Shown here: one piece after another, positions 16,535 to 26,263 of the stretch
Layout: each line of letters opens with the position of its first letter
How positions within the stretch are numbered: position 1 is the first letter of the stretch
Assembly (NCBI GenBank): GCA_016721385.1
Contig: JADKIE010000002.1
Coordinates: 62,001 to 126,000 of the forward strand
Length of the DNA stretch: 64,000 nt
DNA from: Chitinophagaceae bacterium
Lineage (GTDB): Bacteria; Bacteroidota; Bacteroidia; Chitinophagales; Chitinophagaceae
Direction: 5' to 3'
The notes under the pieces: model-generated
Told to the model about the DNA's origin: nothing
What the model saw: only the letters and a program-made list of their open reading frames with translations
Database searches by the model: none
Position numbers and translations under genes: made by a program

Positions 16535-17005
16535 ATGAACAAAAAGTTAGGGATTTTATTGACAGTAATTGGCTTATTCGTGTATCAATTACAAACATTT
16601 TCCCAGACACTTAATTTTAGCGGGACCTGGGTTCTAAATTTTGAAAAAAGTATTTTGGATAAAAATGATAACCTCAATGGGCTTACCGGCCAAATATTCG
16701 TTATCAAACAAGATAGTAATAAATTTAGCTTAAAAATCTATCACATTTATGGTGACAAAAAAAAGAAAATAAGTTTCAGAATGCTTACTGATGGTAAGAC
16801 ACGAAGAGTGAAAATAATATTCAAAGGTAAATTGGAACAGAAAGAAAATAGTTTGCAAGCCACAATGTGGAGAAAGAATTACCTAAATAGTGTAAATTAT
16901 AAATTTGGGGCAACTCAAAATGAACTTATTGCTGACGAAGAATTTACAGGCCTGCCTAAGAATCATCATAGCATTTGGGTTTTTGATAGAGAAAACCCTA
17001 AATAG
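16535..17005 (+). CDS. Secreted lipocalin-like protein
   Basis: 156 residues from ATG 16535, preferred over the upstream TTG 16514 because it starts directly at a signal peptide (GILLTVIGLFVYQLQTFSQ). The mature part begins LNFSGTWVLNFEKS, the opening strand of many small secreted lipocalin-like proteins, and continues as beta strands (KFSLKIYHIYG; TRRVKIIFKG; HSIWVFDRE). Likely a small periplasmic barrel that binds a hydrophobic ligand, inferred from pattern only. Confidence 0.7.
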   Translation: MNKKLGILLTVIGLFVYQLQTFSQTLNFSGTWVLNFEKSILDKNDNLNGLTGQIFVIKQDSNKFSLKIYHIYGDKKKKISFRMLTDGKTRRVKIIFKGKLEQKENSLQATMWRKNYLNSVNYKFGATQNELIADEEFTGLPKNHHSIWVFDRENPK

Positions 17006-17094
17006 TAGAGTTAAATTATTCAATAAACGTAACTGCCATTTTCCATCATAGTTTTGACAAAATGCAAAAGGACTTAGTTAGATCGATTAAAACG

Positions 17095-17294
17095 GCCTAC
17101 AACAAAAGCTTTGCTATTGGCTGAACATACTTAAGTCAATCAGATGTAAATCAATATTTTACAGTAATTTCAGTGAACGTAAATTTGGTCAGTTTTTTTT
17201 CTTAACTTCAACCTATACTCAACAATTTGGCTTCTGTACCGGGCGGACAATTATAAAAATCCAGCCCTGCAACAGTACCTGATTGTTATGTACC
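17095..17294 (+). repeat. attC-like site R17, diverged
   Basis: Left arm GCCTACAAC (17095-17103); right arm GTTATGTACC (17285-17294). Keeps the GGGCGGACAATT and CCAGCCCTGCA landmarks, but the left inner arm is heavily altered (AAAGCTTTGCTATTGGCTG). Confidence 0.6.
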
Positions 17295-17416
17295 ATAGTA
17301 CAGCGACACACTACAAACGGACAATTCATTGAAAAATCATAAATACTGAAAACATTTTCTTACGAGTGTGAAGAATTAGATAAATTAAAAATAAAATTTC
17401 AATAACAATTAAAATT

Positions 17417-17848
17417 ATGGCAAGTATCAATCCACACATTAATTTTAATGGAAATGCAGAAGAAGCATTTAATTTTTACAAATCAGTATTTGGCGGAGAG
17501 TTCGCAAAAATAATGCGTTTCAAAGATTTAGCAAGTGCTGAATTTCCGGTAGCAGAAAATGAAGCGAATAAAATAATGCACATTGCTTTACCAATTGGAA
17601 AAAGTATTTTAATGGCTAATGATGTACCTGAAATATTGGGGCGAACGAATGAAAATGAAAACAGAAGTAAAATTGTAATTAGTGCAGAAAGCAAAGAAGA
17701 AGCTGACAAATTATTCAATGGGCTTTCGGCAGGCGGACAAATTGAAATGCCCATTTCTGACAGCCCTTGGGGTTCATATTTTGGTATGTTTAGAGACAAA
17801 TATGGAATTGAATGGATGGTAGATTTTGACTCGAATTATAAGGGATAA
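17417..17848 (+). CDS. PhnB-like VOC protein
   Basis: 143 residues with the typical PhnB-type opening (INPHINFNGNAEEAFNFYKSVFGGE) split around a helix, HIALPIG and ILMAND strands, and the closing GSYFGMFRDKYGIEWMVDF. These proteins share the glyoxalase fold and usually lack a proven substrate. It starts after a ~120-nt leader that follows R17. A second VOC gene lies two cassettes upstream but the two are of different subfamilies, so this is not a recent duplication. Confidence 0.85.
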   Translation: MASINPHINFNGNAEEAFNFYKSVFGGEFAKIMRFKDLASAEFPVAENEANKIMHIALPIGKSILMANDVPEILGRTNENENRSKIVISAESKEEADKLFNGLSAGGQIEMPISDSPWGSYFGMFRDKYGIEWMVDFDSNYKG

Positions 17849-17870
17849 ATATAGCCGAAGAAAAACAACG

Positions 17871-18067
17871 AACACCTGACAAAAGTTTTTATCAATGGGG
17901 TTTCACCAGCAATCATCAGCAGTTGTAAGCTATTCAGCTAATACCCGGAGTACAGCATTCTAATCAGTTTTTTTGCTAAACTTCAAAATAAACAATTTTA
18001 ATCGGCTTTAGTTCAAGTCGGGCAGTTCAACGCACCCAACCTACACAAGGCATACTCGTTTTAAGCA
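17871..18067 (+). repeat. attC-like site R18, diverged
   Basis: Left end AACACCTGAC (17871-17880), with TAAC changed to TGAC; right end GTTTTAAGC (18058-18066). Inner arms still align: GTTTTTATCAATGGGG near the left and CCCAACCTACACAAGG near the right, with weakened pairing. Confidence 0.55.
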
Positions 18068-18223
18068 ACCCTATTAGACACATTCCGAATTTTTGTGTGT
18101 CTCAACATACAAAACAATGGACTTAAAAAAATATGTATTTAAGTAATATGTTTATATAACAAAGGATAGTAATGATGCAGCAAATTAGAGACATACATTG
18201 TCAATTTATTAAACATTATTTTT

Positions 18224-18667
18224 ATGAAGCTCATTCTTGTTTTTCTATTTACCTTTTTATTAATGCTCGGCTGTAAAAAAGTCAAAACAAGAACATGCTA
18301 CACAAATGTGGGGATTGGACGCATAATTGGATATGACCCTTGCGGACATTATAAAGCCCCAAACAAAGTATTTGGTGCCGGTTTTGTGTTAGAAATTGAT
18401 AGAGGAATATCAAAAGATTCAGTCGTTACTTATCAAATTCCAGAAGGGCTTTTTGAATTTCCGGTAATTGATTATTGGGCGACAGCTAACGGTGCATTTC
18501 TATTTCCCATTGAATTACAGAACCGTTACAAAATTAGTTTTACCTACAAAGTAGCGACCGGAAATGATAAAGAGGGTTATGTCTGTTCCGGGAATGTGAA
18601 TTTGGGGCCTTACAACCAAGCCGTAAAAGAAAGACAGATACTTGTTTCATGTATTTCAAAACGTTAA
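18224..18667 (+). CDS. Lipoprotein of unknown function
   Basis: 147 residues with a lipoprotein signal (LVFLFTFLLMLGC, lipobox LMLGC). The mature chain has several Cys residues (TCYTNVG; YDPCGHY; YVCSGNV; LVSCIS) that could form disulfides, and beta strands consistent with a small envelope domain. The 155-nt leader contains a hairpin (GACACA with TGTGTC near 18075-18100). It is the last gene of the array. No family recognised. Confidence 0.7.
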   Translation: MKLILVFLFTFLLMLGCKKVKTRTCYTNVGIGRIIGYDPCGHYKAPNKVFGAGFVLEIDRGISKDSVVTYQIPEGLFEFPVIDYWATANGAFLFPIELQNRYKISFTYKVATGNDKEGYVCSGNVNLGPYNQAVKERQILVSCISKR

Positions 18668-18738
18668 AATATGCTAATCATAATTTAAGAATTGACAATT
18701 AGCATAACCGAAAGTAAAATTGAGTGGGCGAAGGGCAT

Positions 18739-18930
18739 GCTTACAACAAAAAATTTTACTGCAAGTGTGGCTTAACAAACATCAGCCAATTGCAAATCCA
18801 ATCTTTAGTTCGGGCAGGCCAAACAACTTTAAACTTTGCTCTTAATTCGAAAAATTATAATTTCAACCGGCCTGTTTTAGTTTTTGCGGATGCTTTCAAA
18901 ATGTATTCGAACAAAAATATTAGCAATTAT
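18739..18930 (+). repeat. attC-like site R19, truncated right end
   Basis: Left arm GCTTACAAC (18739-18747) resembles the reverse complement of the R18 right end. The left body (TTTACTGCAAGTGTGGCTTAACAAAC and following) is well kept, but the sequence after about 18870 loses similarity and no GTTR arm is found. This marks the end of the array. The right limit given is approximate. Confidence 0.6.
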
Positions 18931-18985
18931 TATAAATAAAAAAACAATCTCACAGGCTACCTAATAAATTGTTTTAGTAATATAC

Positions 18986-19866
18986 CTATGGATGATTAAT
19001 GAACCAACTCTTCAGCTCATCTAATGTATTTGTTGTTTTTACACCATCTGCCCACCAATCATGAAAAGTAAAAGGGTAAGTGATAAGCTTTTTATCTACA
19101 CCTAATGTGCCAAGCTTAGTATACATATTTACACTTTGTTCCGGATAAATTACAGGATCCAAATCTCCATGAAAAAAGATTGTTGGCGGCACCGTTGCTG
19201 TTGCCTGATATTGAGGGCTGCAGTTTTTATATCGTTGCTCCGAAGTGGTTGTAATAGGATAAAGTGATACACCCAAAAAGGGCTGTAAAATTGAATTATA
19301 AATTACAGGGTTATAATATCCCATAGCAAACAAATCTGTTGGGCCTGCCATAGAGCCAACCGCTTTTATTTTACCGGAAGAATTTCTGGTATAAGCATAG
19401 CATAGTGAAAGATGTCCGCCTGCACTATGTCCAACAATGTAAATTTTTGTGCATTGAATGTGTAAGTGGATGCTAATCGTAAAGTAAATTGTACAGCACT
19501 ATCAATATCATCTAACTCTGTTTTATAATTATCTGGAGTACTATTGGTTAAGCGATAATTTAAATTTGCCACCGCAAAGCCTCTTTGTTTAAAGCCATTA
19601 AGCATCCACGTTAGTTCATTTTTATCGCCGGTAGACCAACCACCGCCATGTACCGATATAATTAATGTTGTGCCTGATGTTCTGCCAGCCGGCAAGCCTA
19701 AATCAAACACCTGACTGGCATTAGTACCATAGGGGATATTAAGAATTGTGGTATCTCTAAGTGGTCCCAGAGGCGGCGGTGGCGGAGGATCAATGGTATC
19801 ATTTTTATCGCAACTTGCTATTACAATTGAACCCATAAATAATATCATTAAATAATTAATCTTCAT
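18986..19866 (-). CDS. Lipoprotein alpha/beta hydrolase, frameshifted
   Basis: From ATG 19866 (after a weaker upstream ATG at 19887) the product has a lipobox (IVIASC), a proline-rich linker and an alpha/beta-hydrolase fold of the esterase/lipase type. It shows the oxyanion motif HGGGWSTGD, NYRL, the nucleophile elbow GHSAGG (read after restoring one A near 19444), and FFHGDLDPVI with the acid and a His in TFHDWW. About 290 residues. It probably cleaves esters at the cell surface. It faces the array end and has a paralogue at 54653. Confidence 0.8.
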
Positions 19867-20132
19867 AAGTTTATTTTTAATGAACAATGTAAACCTAACT
19901 AAAAGTATATAATATTATTTGGTAAATTGTTAATATCTCTAAAAAAATGTCACTTAGTTGAGGAGCATACTTAAGTATTTAATAAGTTTAACAAATAGCA
20001 TACCACTTAGCGTGGCAATTTTATATTTTTTATACTTTCCAGCCAGTCACAAAGGCAAGAGAAATAGAAATTATAAAGTGTATATTTTTATTTCACATTA
20101 TATAATCGTTACATTTTTTTGTATTTTTAAAG

Positions 20133-20443
20133 ATGAAAAAGATACTTTTAATTCCCCTGTTTACACTTTTACTTTTTTCTTGCACAAATGATTCAAACGA
20201 GGAAGATATTGTAAAGGATGTACCCAAAGATGGCGCAATTGAATCTGATATTAAAGTAGAGCACTTAAATGATAGTTTAGATATTTTAATTACGCAATAC
20301 AAAATATGGAAAAATGGAATTTCCATTAAAAATGGAGCAACTTCAGATACTATCCCCAGTTTAGGTTTTAAAGATGTGTATGATGAAAACAATAATAAAA
20401 AACAGTTAAGAGAGACTATGACATTTTCATTTCTGTAAAATAA
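20133..20443 (+). CDS. Small lipoprotein, 3' frameshift
   Basis: The signal peptide KKILLIPLFTLLLFSC gives a lipoprotein. The following ~80 residues are acidic (NEEDIVKDVPKDG; DSLDILITQYKIW). As written the frame ends at 20438, but a one-base shift near 20415 gives a more natural C-terminus (..YDIFISVK) ending at 20443. It is the first gene of a likely operon with the YgiB-like and YgiC-like genes; spacing to the next start is 7 nt. No family assigned. Confidence 0.6.
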
Positions 20444-20450
20444 TCCTGCT

Positions 20451-20784
20451 ATGAAGAAATCAAAAAATAAAATTAGTACTCATCACAGCTGCATTAGCAA
20501 GTTGTAATCAAAATAATACTCCCACCGATTGGGAAAATGGAAATGGAGGCAAAACATATTTAAGAAGTGACTCTACTGCACCTTATGCAAGATCTCATTA
20601 CCATGGTGGAGGAATGTGGTTTTATGCTTTTAGACCTATGTACAGTTATAATACGAATGGATTTTTTACAAGAAATGGATTTTCGAGCAATGCCATACCA
20701 ATGGCAAGTAATTATGGAACGAACTATAGTAAATCAAGAGCAGTACGTGGAGGATTTGGCAGAAGCAGTAAAAGTGGAGGATAA
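20451..20784 (+). CDS. YgiB-like lipoprotein, frameshifted near start
   Basis: ATG 20451 is followed by an A run (20462-20475) where one base appears lost or gained. The restored product is a short lipoprotein (LVLITAALASC). The mature part is low-complexity and rich in Tyr, Gly and Asn (GKTYLRSDSTAPYARSHYHGG; YSYNTNGFFTRNG) and ends RGGFGRSSKSGG. That RGGFG tail is shared with the YgiB family (UPF0441). The gene sits immediately upstream of a YgiC-like synthase, as ygiB does, which supports the call. Its role is unknown; envelope location is predicted. Confidence 0.65.
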
Positions 20785-20789
20785 TAAAA

Positions 20790-21920
20790 ATGAAAAGAAT
20801 TAACATAACTCCCAGAAATAATTGGCAAAAAATTGTTGAAAAACTGGGCTTTGGATTTCATACTACCGAAGTCCCTTATTGGGATGAATCTGCTTATTAC
20901 AGTTTTAGACCAGATGAAATTGATGCAATAGAAAAGGCTACCGCCAACTTGTACGAAATGAGTCTTTGCGCTGTACAGCATGTAATTGATTATAAAAAAT
21001 ATGAATTGCTTAAAATTCCAAGTTGGATAATTCCGCATATAGAAGCCAGTTGGGAAAATGATGAACCTTCTATTTATGGCCGAATGGATTTATGCTATAA
21101 GAATGGAGAAATAAAACTATTAGAATTTAATGCCGACACACCAACCAGCCTGTTTGAAGCCTCTATTGTACAATGGTTTTGGTTAAACGATTTTGATAAG
21201 ACTAAAGATCAGTTTAATAGCCTTCACGAAAAATTAATTTCCTATTGGGGATATTTAATGCCTTATATGAACATTGGTAAATTACATTTTGCCTGTGTAA
21301 AGGAAAGTTTGGAAGACTTAACGAATAGCGAGTATTTAAGAGATTGTGCCATTCAGACCGGATATAATACTAAACTAACATTTATAGATACAATTGGTTG
21401 GGATGAAACAACTAAAAATTTTGTTGATGCCGATGATGAGGTTATATCAAATATTTTTAAGCTTTATCCTTGGGAGTGGTTATTACAAGATGAGTTTGGC
21501 AAAAATATTATAACAGATTCATCAAAAACTAAATGGATAGAACCAAGCTGGAAAATGATTTTAAGCAATAAGGGAATACTGCCAATACTTTGGCAATTAT
21601 ACCCAAAACATCCATTGTTACTTAAGGCAGAATTTACAGAAGATGGATTTAGTAGCTACGCAAAAAAGCCTATCCTTAGTAGAGAAGGAGCAAATATCCA
21701 GTTGATTGAAAATAAAAAATTAATTCAAAACAGCAACGGTGAATATGGTAAAGAGGGTTTTATTTTTCAAGAGTTATTTACATTACCTAATTATGGTAAT
21801 AATTACCCTGTTATTGGTAGTTGGATTGTGGGGCAACAGCCGGCAGGTATTGGAATAAGAGAGTCTAAATCCTTAATAACAGATAATACAAGTTGTTTTA
21901 TTCCGCACTTAATCGATTAA
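20790..21920 (+). CDS. YgiC/glutathionylspermidine synthase-like ATP-grasp protein
   Basis: 376 residues, full length for the family. The N-terminal part has GRMDLCYKNGEIKLLEFNADTPTSL, close to the glutathionylspermidine-synthase signature with the ATP-grasp glutamate and asparagine. The middle has WDESAYYSF and SWIIPHIEASW; the C-terminus has KKPILSREGANI and YPVIGSWIVGQQPAGIGIRE, the typical end of these enzymes. These ligases join a peptide-like acid to an amine; the natural substrates of the YgiC branch are not established. It starts 6 nt after the YgiB-like stop. Confidence 0.85.
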   Translation: MKRINITPRNNWQKIVEKLGFGFHTTEVPYWDESAYYSFRPDEIDAIEKATANLYEMSLCAVQHVIDYKKYELLKIPSWIIPHIEASWENDEPSIYGRMDLCYKNGEIKLLEFNADTPTSLFEASIVQWFWLNDFDKTKDQFNSLHEKLISYWGYLMPYMNIGKLHFACVKESLEDLTNSEYLRDCAIQTGYNTKLTFIDTIGWDETTKNFVDADDEVISNIFKLYPWEWLLQDEFGKNIITDSSKTKWIEPSWKMILSNKGILPILWQLYPKHPLLLKAEFTEDGFSSYAKKPILSREGANIQLIENKKLIQNSNGEYGKEGFIFQELFTLPNYGNNYPVIGSWIVGQQPAGIGIRESKSLITDNTSCFIPHLID

Positions 21921-21935
21921 ATGACGACATAAAAA

Positions 21936-21960
21936 CAGGTTACTTAAATTAAGTAACCTG
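21936..21960. terminator. Bidirectional terminator
   Basis: Perfect inverted repeat CAGGTTACTT / AAGTAACCTG with an AAATT centre, between the convergent ends of the YgiC-like gene and secA. A-rich upstream flank serves the minus-strand gene. Confidence 0.75.
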
Positions 21961-21986
21961 CTAAATATTTTAAGGGAATTTTTTAC

Positions 21987-24900
21987 TTACTTACCGTGGC
22001 AATTTTTATACTTTTTGCCACTACCACATGGGCAAGGCTCATTGCGACCCGGCATTTTTTCAACGGTTACAGGCATTTGTTTTATTGATTCGCTTGGGTC
22101 GTAATAATCTTTTTCGTTAGCTGCATAATCTTCGCCGGCAGCATCAATAGCAGCTTTATTTGCGGCCATTTTGCTCATATCGGTTTTTTGCTCTCTACCC
22201 TCTTTAATTTGCCCTGCATTGGTTTGTTCCATTGGTATTTGTGCATGACATAAAAAGCTTACAATATCTTTATTTACCTGATCATCCATACGCTTAAAGG
22301 CATCAAAAGCTTCTATCTTATAAATTACCAATGGATCTTTTTGTTCGTAACTGGCTGTTTGCACACTATGGCGCAAATCATCCATGCTGCGTAAATGCTC
22401 TTTCCATGCATCATCAATTAATGCAAGTGTAATGCTACGCTCCATAGCATTGTTAAGCTCTTTACCGTTTGATGCCAGGTATTTATCCAGATTAGCTAAA
22501 GCTTGTATGCCTTTTTTACCATCCGTAAAGGGCACAGCTACATTTTCTATATGATTGCCTTGTTCTCTGCGGATATTGCTGATAATAGGCATAGTTTGCT
22601 GTGCAATAGCATCTCCTTTGCGGCGGTATTCTGTAATAGCTTCGTTATATAAACGATTGGTTAATGTATTGGCATCATCTTTATCTAATTCTCCGGCACT
22701 AATAACGGTATCTATTCCAAAATTTAAAATACATGCTAACTTAAATCCTTCATGGTCATTTCTTTCTTTAAAAGAAAAAATTAAACCTTCGGCTACAGAG
22801 TAAAATGCATTATCTAAATCAAGTGCTAATCTTTCGCCAAACAATGCATGATTACGTTTGCCATAAACTACATTACGTTGTTTATTCATTACATCATCAT
22901 ACTCTAATAAACGCTTGCGAATACCAAAATTATTTTCCTCTACTTTCTTTTGTGCTCTTTCAATGGATTTGCTAATCATACTATGTTGTATAACTTCGCC
23001 CTCTTTATAACCCATTCTATCCATCAGGCCTGCAATTCTTTCGCTACCAAACATCCGCATTAAATCATCTTCTAAGCTTACAAAAAAGCTGGATGTTCCC
23101 GGGTCTCCCTGGCGGCCTGCTCTACCTCTTAACTGCCTGTCTACCCTGCGGCTTTCATGTCTTTCGGTACCAATAATAGCTAAACCTCCGGCTTCTTTTA
23201 CGCCAGCACCTAATTTAATATCGGTACCTCTACCAGCCATGTTAGTGGCTATGGTAACAGCACTTGCCAAACCTGCTTCGGCAACAACCTGTGCCTCACG
23301 GGCATGCTGTTTTGCATTTAATACATTATGTGGTATATTTTTTTGCTTAAGCATTCTGCTAAGCAATTCACTTATTTCTACAGATGTTGTACCTACAAGA
23401 CATGGTCTACCGGCATGGCGTAAACGCTCTACTTCATCAATTACAGCTTTGTATTTTTCTCTTTTAGTTTTAAACACCAAATCCTGCTCATCTTTTCGGG
23501 TAACAGGTATGTTAGTAGGCACGTTAACCACATCTAATTTATAAATACTCCAAAACTCTGCTGCTTCTGTTTCGGCAGTACCTGTCATACCACAAAGTTT
23601 ATGGTACATTCTAAAATAGTTTTGCAGCGTTACGGTTGCATACGTTTGTGTACTGGCTTCAATTTTTACATTTTCTTTTGCTTCTAATGCCTGATGCAAC
23701 CCATCGGAGTAACGGCGGCCTTCCATAATACGGCCTGTTTGTTCATCTACAATTTTTACCTGATCTTCTATAATAACATATTCGGTATCTTTTTCAAATA
23801 ATGTATATGCTTTTAATAATTGTTGCAGGGTATGTATTCTTTCCGATTTTAAAGAATACTCATTCAATAAATTTTCTTTGCGATGTAATTTTTCGTCGGC
23901 ACTTAAATCCGTTTTTTCAATATCGGCTAATTTTGTTGCGATATCGGGCAGTACAAAAAACTCCGGATCTTCGCCACTACGGGTAATTAATTGTATTCCC
24001 TTATCTGTTAAATCTACCTGATTGTTTTTTTCATCTATATTAAAAAACAGTTCAGCATCTACCTTTGGCATTTCCTTTTGTTGATCGGCCAAATAATAGT
24101 TTTCGCTTTTTTGCAATTTTACCCTAATGCCCGGCTCACTTAAAAATTTAATTAACGCACCATTTTTTGGCAACCCTCTGTGGGCTCTCATTAACGCCAG
24201 GCCACCATCTTTAGGATCGTCATTGCCTTCGGCTATTTTCTTTTTTAGCTTCAATTAAAAATTGGTTTACAGCTTTTCGTTGTGCCTCTACCAAACTTTC
24301 AATACGTGGCTTTAATTCAAAAAATTGTTGTGTGTTATCGCTATGGCCAACCGGACCGCTAATAATTAACGGAGTACGGGCATCATCAATTAATACACTA
24401 TCCACTTCATCTACCATGGCAAAATGGTGCTTGCGTTGTACCATTTCATCGGGGTTATGTACCATGTTATCTCTTAAATAATCAAAGCCAAATTCGTTGT
24501 TGGTACCATAAGTTATATCGGCGTTGTATGCATTTCGTCTGGCATCACTGTTAGGTTCATGTTTATCAATACAATCTACCGTAACACCCAGCCATTCAAA
24601 TATTGGCCCGTTCCATTCGCTATCCCTTTTTGCCAAATAATCATTAACTGTTACAATATGTACACCTTGGCCTGCAAGTGCATTAAGGTATGCAGGTAAA
24701 GTACTTACCAATGTTTTACCCTCACCGGTTGCCATTTCAGCTATTTTTCCCGAGTGTAAAACGGCGCCACCAATTAGCTGTACATCGTAATGTACCATGT
24801 TCCATTGCACTTGACCACCGGCGGCTGTCCATGTGTTTTTATGAATGGCTTTATCGCCCTCAATTACAACACTGTCTTTTTTTACAGCAAGTGTTCTATC

Positions 24901-25308
24901 AAGTTCTGTAGCCGAACTTTCAAGCGTTGCATTTTCTTTAAAGCGACGGCTGGTTTCTTTTACAACTGCAAAGGCTTCGGGCAACAGTTCTTTTAAAATT
25001 ATCTCTGTTTCTTTGTCTTTTTCTTTTTTTAGCTCATCTACTTCTTTATAAATAGCGTCTCTTCCGTTAATATCCTCTATAGGTAAATCTTCGGCGGCCT
25101 GGTTTTTATCTTCTATTTGTTTATTAATGGGTGTAAGATGCTGAGCTATTCTGCTGCGGAACTCAATTGTTTTGTTACGCAACTCATCGTTGCTTAGGGA
25201 TTGATACTGTGCAAAAAATTGGTTTATTTTTTGTACCTCGGGAGCTATTTTTTTTACATCTTTTTCACTCTTACTACCGCCAAAAAGTTTAGAAATAATG
25301 CCTAACAT
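21987..25308 (-). CDS. secA: Protein translocase ATPase SecA, one frameshift
   Basis: The motor that drives preproteins through SecYEG. The two frames (25308 to 24220 and 24254 to 21987) join at the TTTTCTTTTTT stretch 24237-24247 to give about 1,105 residues, as expected for the long Bacteroidota SecA. Visible: Walker A GEGKTL, TVNDYLAKRD, Walker B-type DEVDSVLIDDARTPLI, TNMAGRGTDIKL, RQLRGRAGRQGDPG, and the C-terminal zinc motif CPCGSGKKYKNCHG. SecA is essential, so the split is almost surely a sequence error rather than a lesion. No neighbouring Sec genes. Confidence 0.95.
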
Positions 25309-25558
25309 AAAATTCAGTGTTATTGGGTATTGTATAAATACGTTTAATTAATGAGTTTTACAATTGTCAAATATGGTGCTTAAAAACATATAAAGCCAAA
25401 TTGACAGAGATTGTACCTGTATTTAACAGGGCGGTAAAGGTAAGAATTAGTTACAAGTTGAAAATTGAAAGTTTACAACGGTTTAAACCTGCTTTTTAGG
25501 TATTAAATCTTTTTTAACAAACCTTACTTCATTTTTTGTATTAATAAAAAACAAAACC

Positions 25559-26263
25559 ATGTATTGTATCAAAAACAAGATGTTTATTGCCTTTATTGTC
25601 TTAGTATTTGGCCTGATAGCCTGCACCAGCAACGAAATTGGCGAAAGTAAAGATGTTGCTCAGGAAAAAATTTATCAAGAGTATTACATTACACATGCAG
25701 AGGGTAATAACTATGCCGAAGTTACCTGTCAGTACCGATTTGGCGGTAAAAATGGCACTACTTTAGTGTTAAACAACCCAAGCCAAGTAAGTTTTGATGG
25801 CGAAAAATTAGCCGTAGACAGTAATGATGTACGTGGTGCATTTTATAAAATCGTCAAACCACTTACTAATTTTTATGGCAAACACAACATTACATTTACC
25901 AATATTGATAACAAAAACTACGAGAACAGTTTTTCGTTTGATAGTTTTAGAGTAGCCATTCCTGCAATGGCCAATGCCAACAAGGCATTGGAAATTAAGT
26001 TTGAGACATCTAGCTTAAACCCGGATGATTATATAGAAATAAGAACTACAGACAGCGATAGTAGTTTTACAATATCGCACTATGGTAAAGATGCAGGAAA
26101 TTTAATTGTAATTCCCGCCGAAGAGATGAAACGGCAAAAAGCAAAAACGATAGAGCTTGAAGCTACATTATTCAAATCAATTCCGCTACAACAAAATACA
26201 ACAGAAGGAGGTAAAATGGAGTTAACGTATTCGTTAAAACCAACTAAGGTTAAGTTGCAGTAG
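25559..26263 (+). CDS. Lipoprotein of unknown function
   Basis: 234 residues (or from ATG 25580). The lipoprotein signal is FIAFIVLVFGLIAC. The rest is beta-rich (YAEVTCQYRFGGKNGTTLVL; HNITFTNIDNKNYENSFSF; DYIEIRTTDSDSSFTISHY), suggesting one or two immunoglobulin-like sandwiches on the outer membrane or periplasmic face. The last 14 nt overlap the convergent end of the MFS gene. No domain recognised. The 250 bases before it hold no gene. Confidence 0.7.
   Translation: MYCIKNKMFIAFIVLVFGLIACTSNEIGESKDVAQEKIYQEYYITHAEGNNYAEVTCQYRFGGKNGTTLVLNNPSQVSFDGEKLAVDSNDVRGAFYKIVKPLTNFYGKHNITFTNIDNKNYENSFSFDSFRVAIPAMANANKALEIKFETSSLNPDDYIEIRTTDSDSSFTISHYGKDAGNLIVIPAEEMKRQKAKTIELEATLFKSIPLQQNTTEGGKMELTYSLKPTKVKLQ

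Larger units (their letters stand above)
1..18930 (+). mobile_element. Integron-like gene-cassette array (no integrase in window)
   Basis: Nineteen related intergenic repeats (R1-R19) separate short plus-strand genes. Each repeat opens with YAAC and closes with GTTR, and has a long imperfect inverted-repeat body. The GTTR arm upstream of a gene is the reverse complement of the YAAC arm downstream of the same gene, over 9-10 nt in most cassettes. This is the signature of cassettes that circularise through attC-like sites. Sites are mostly ~200 nt, longer than typical attC, and the core is GTTR followed by G or T rather than GTTRRRY. All clear genes point the same way, which in known integrons means the integrase is at the left. 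The right end is degenerate. No transposase, integrase or phage gene is seen inside. Confidence 0.75.

Noticed and set aside
528..18930. CRISPR array
   Set aside because: Repeats are ~130-200 nt, diverged, with spacings of about 0.5-1.8 kb that contain genes; there are no Cas genes.
528..18930. Insertion sequences or MITEs as the origin of the repeats
   Set aside because: Mobile inverted-repeat elements would have arms matching within each copy and target duplications; here the outer arms match across cassettes instead.
21987..25308. Two separate SecA genes or a SecA pseudogene
   Set aside because: The two frames meet at one A/T run with no missing residues and all motifs intact; a single essential gene with a sequence error is simpler.
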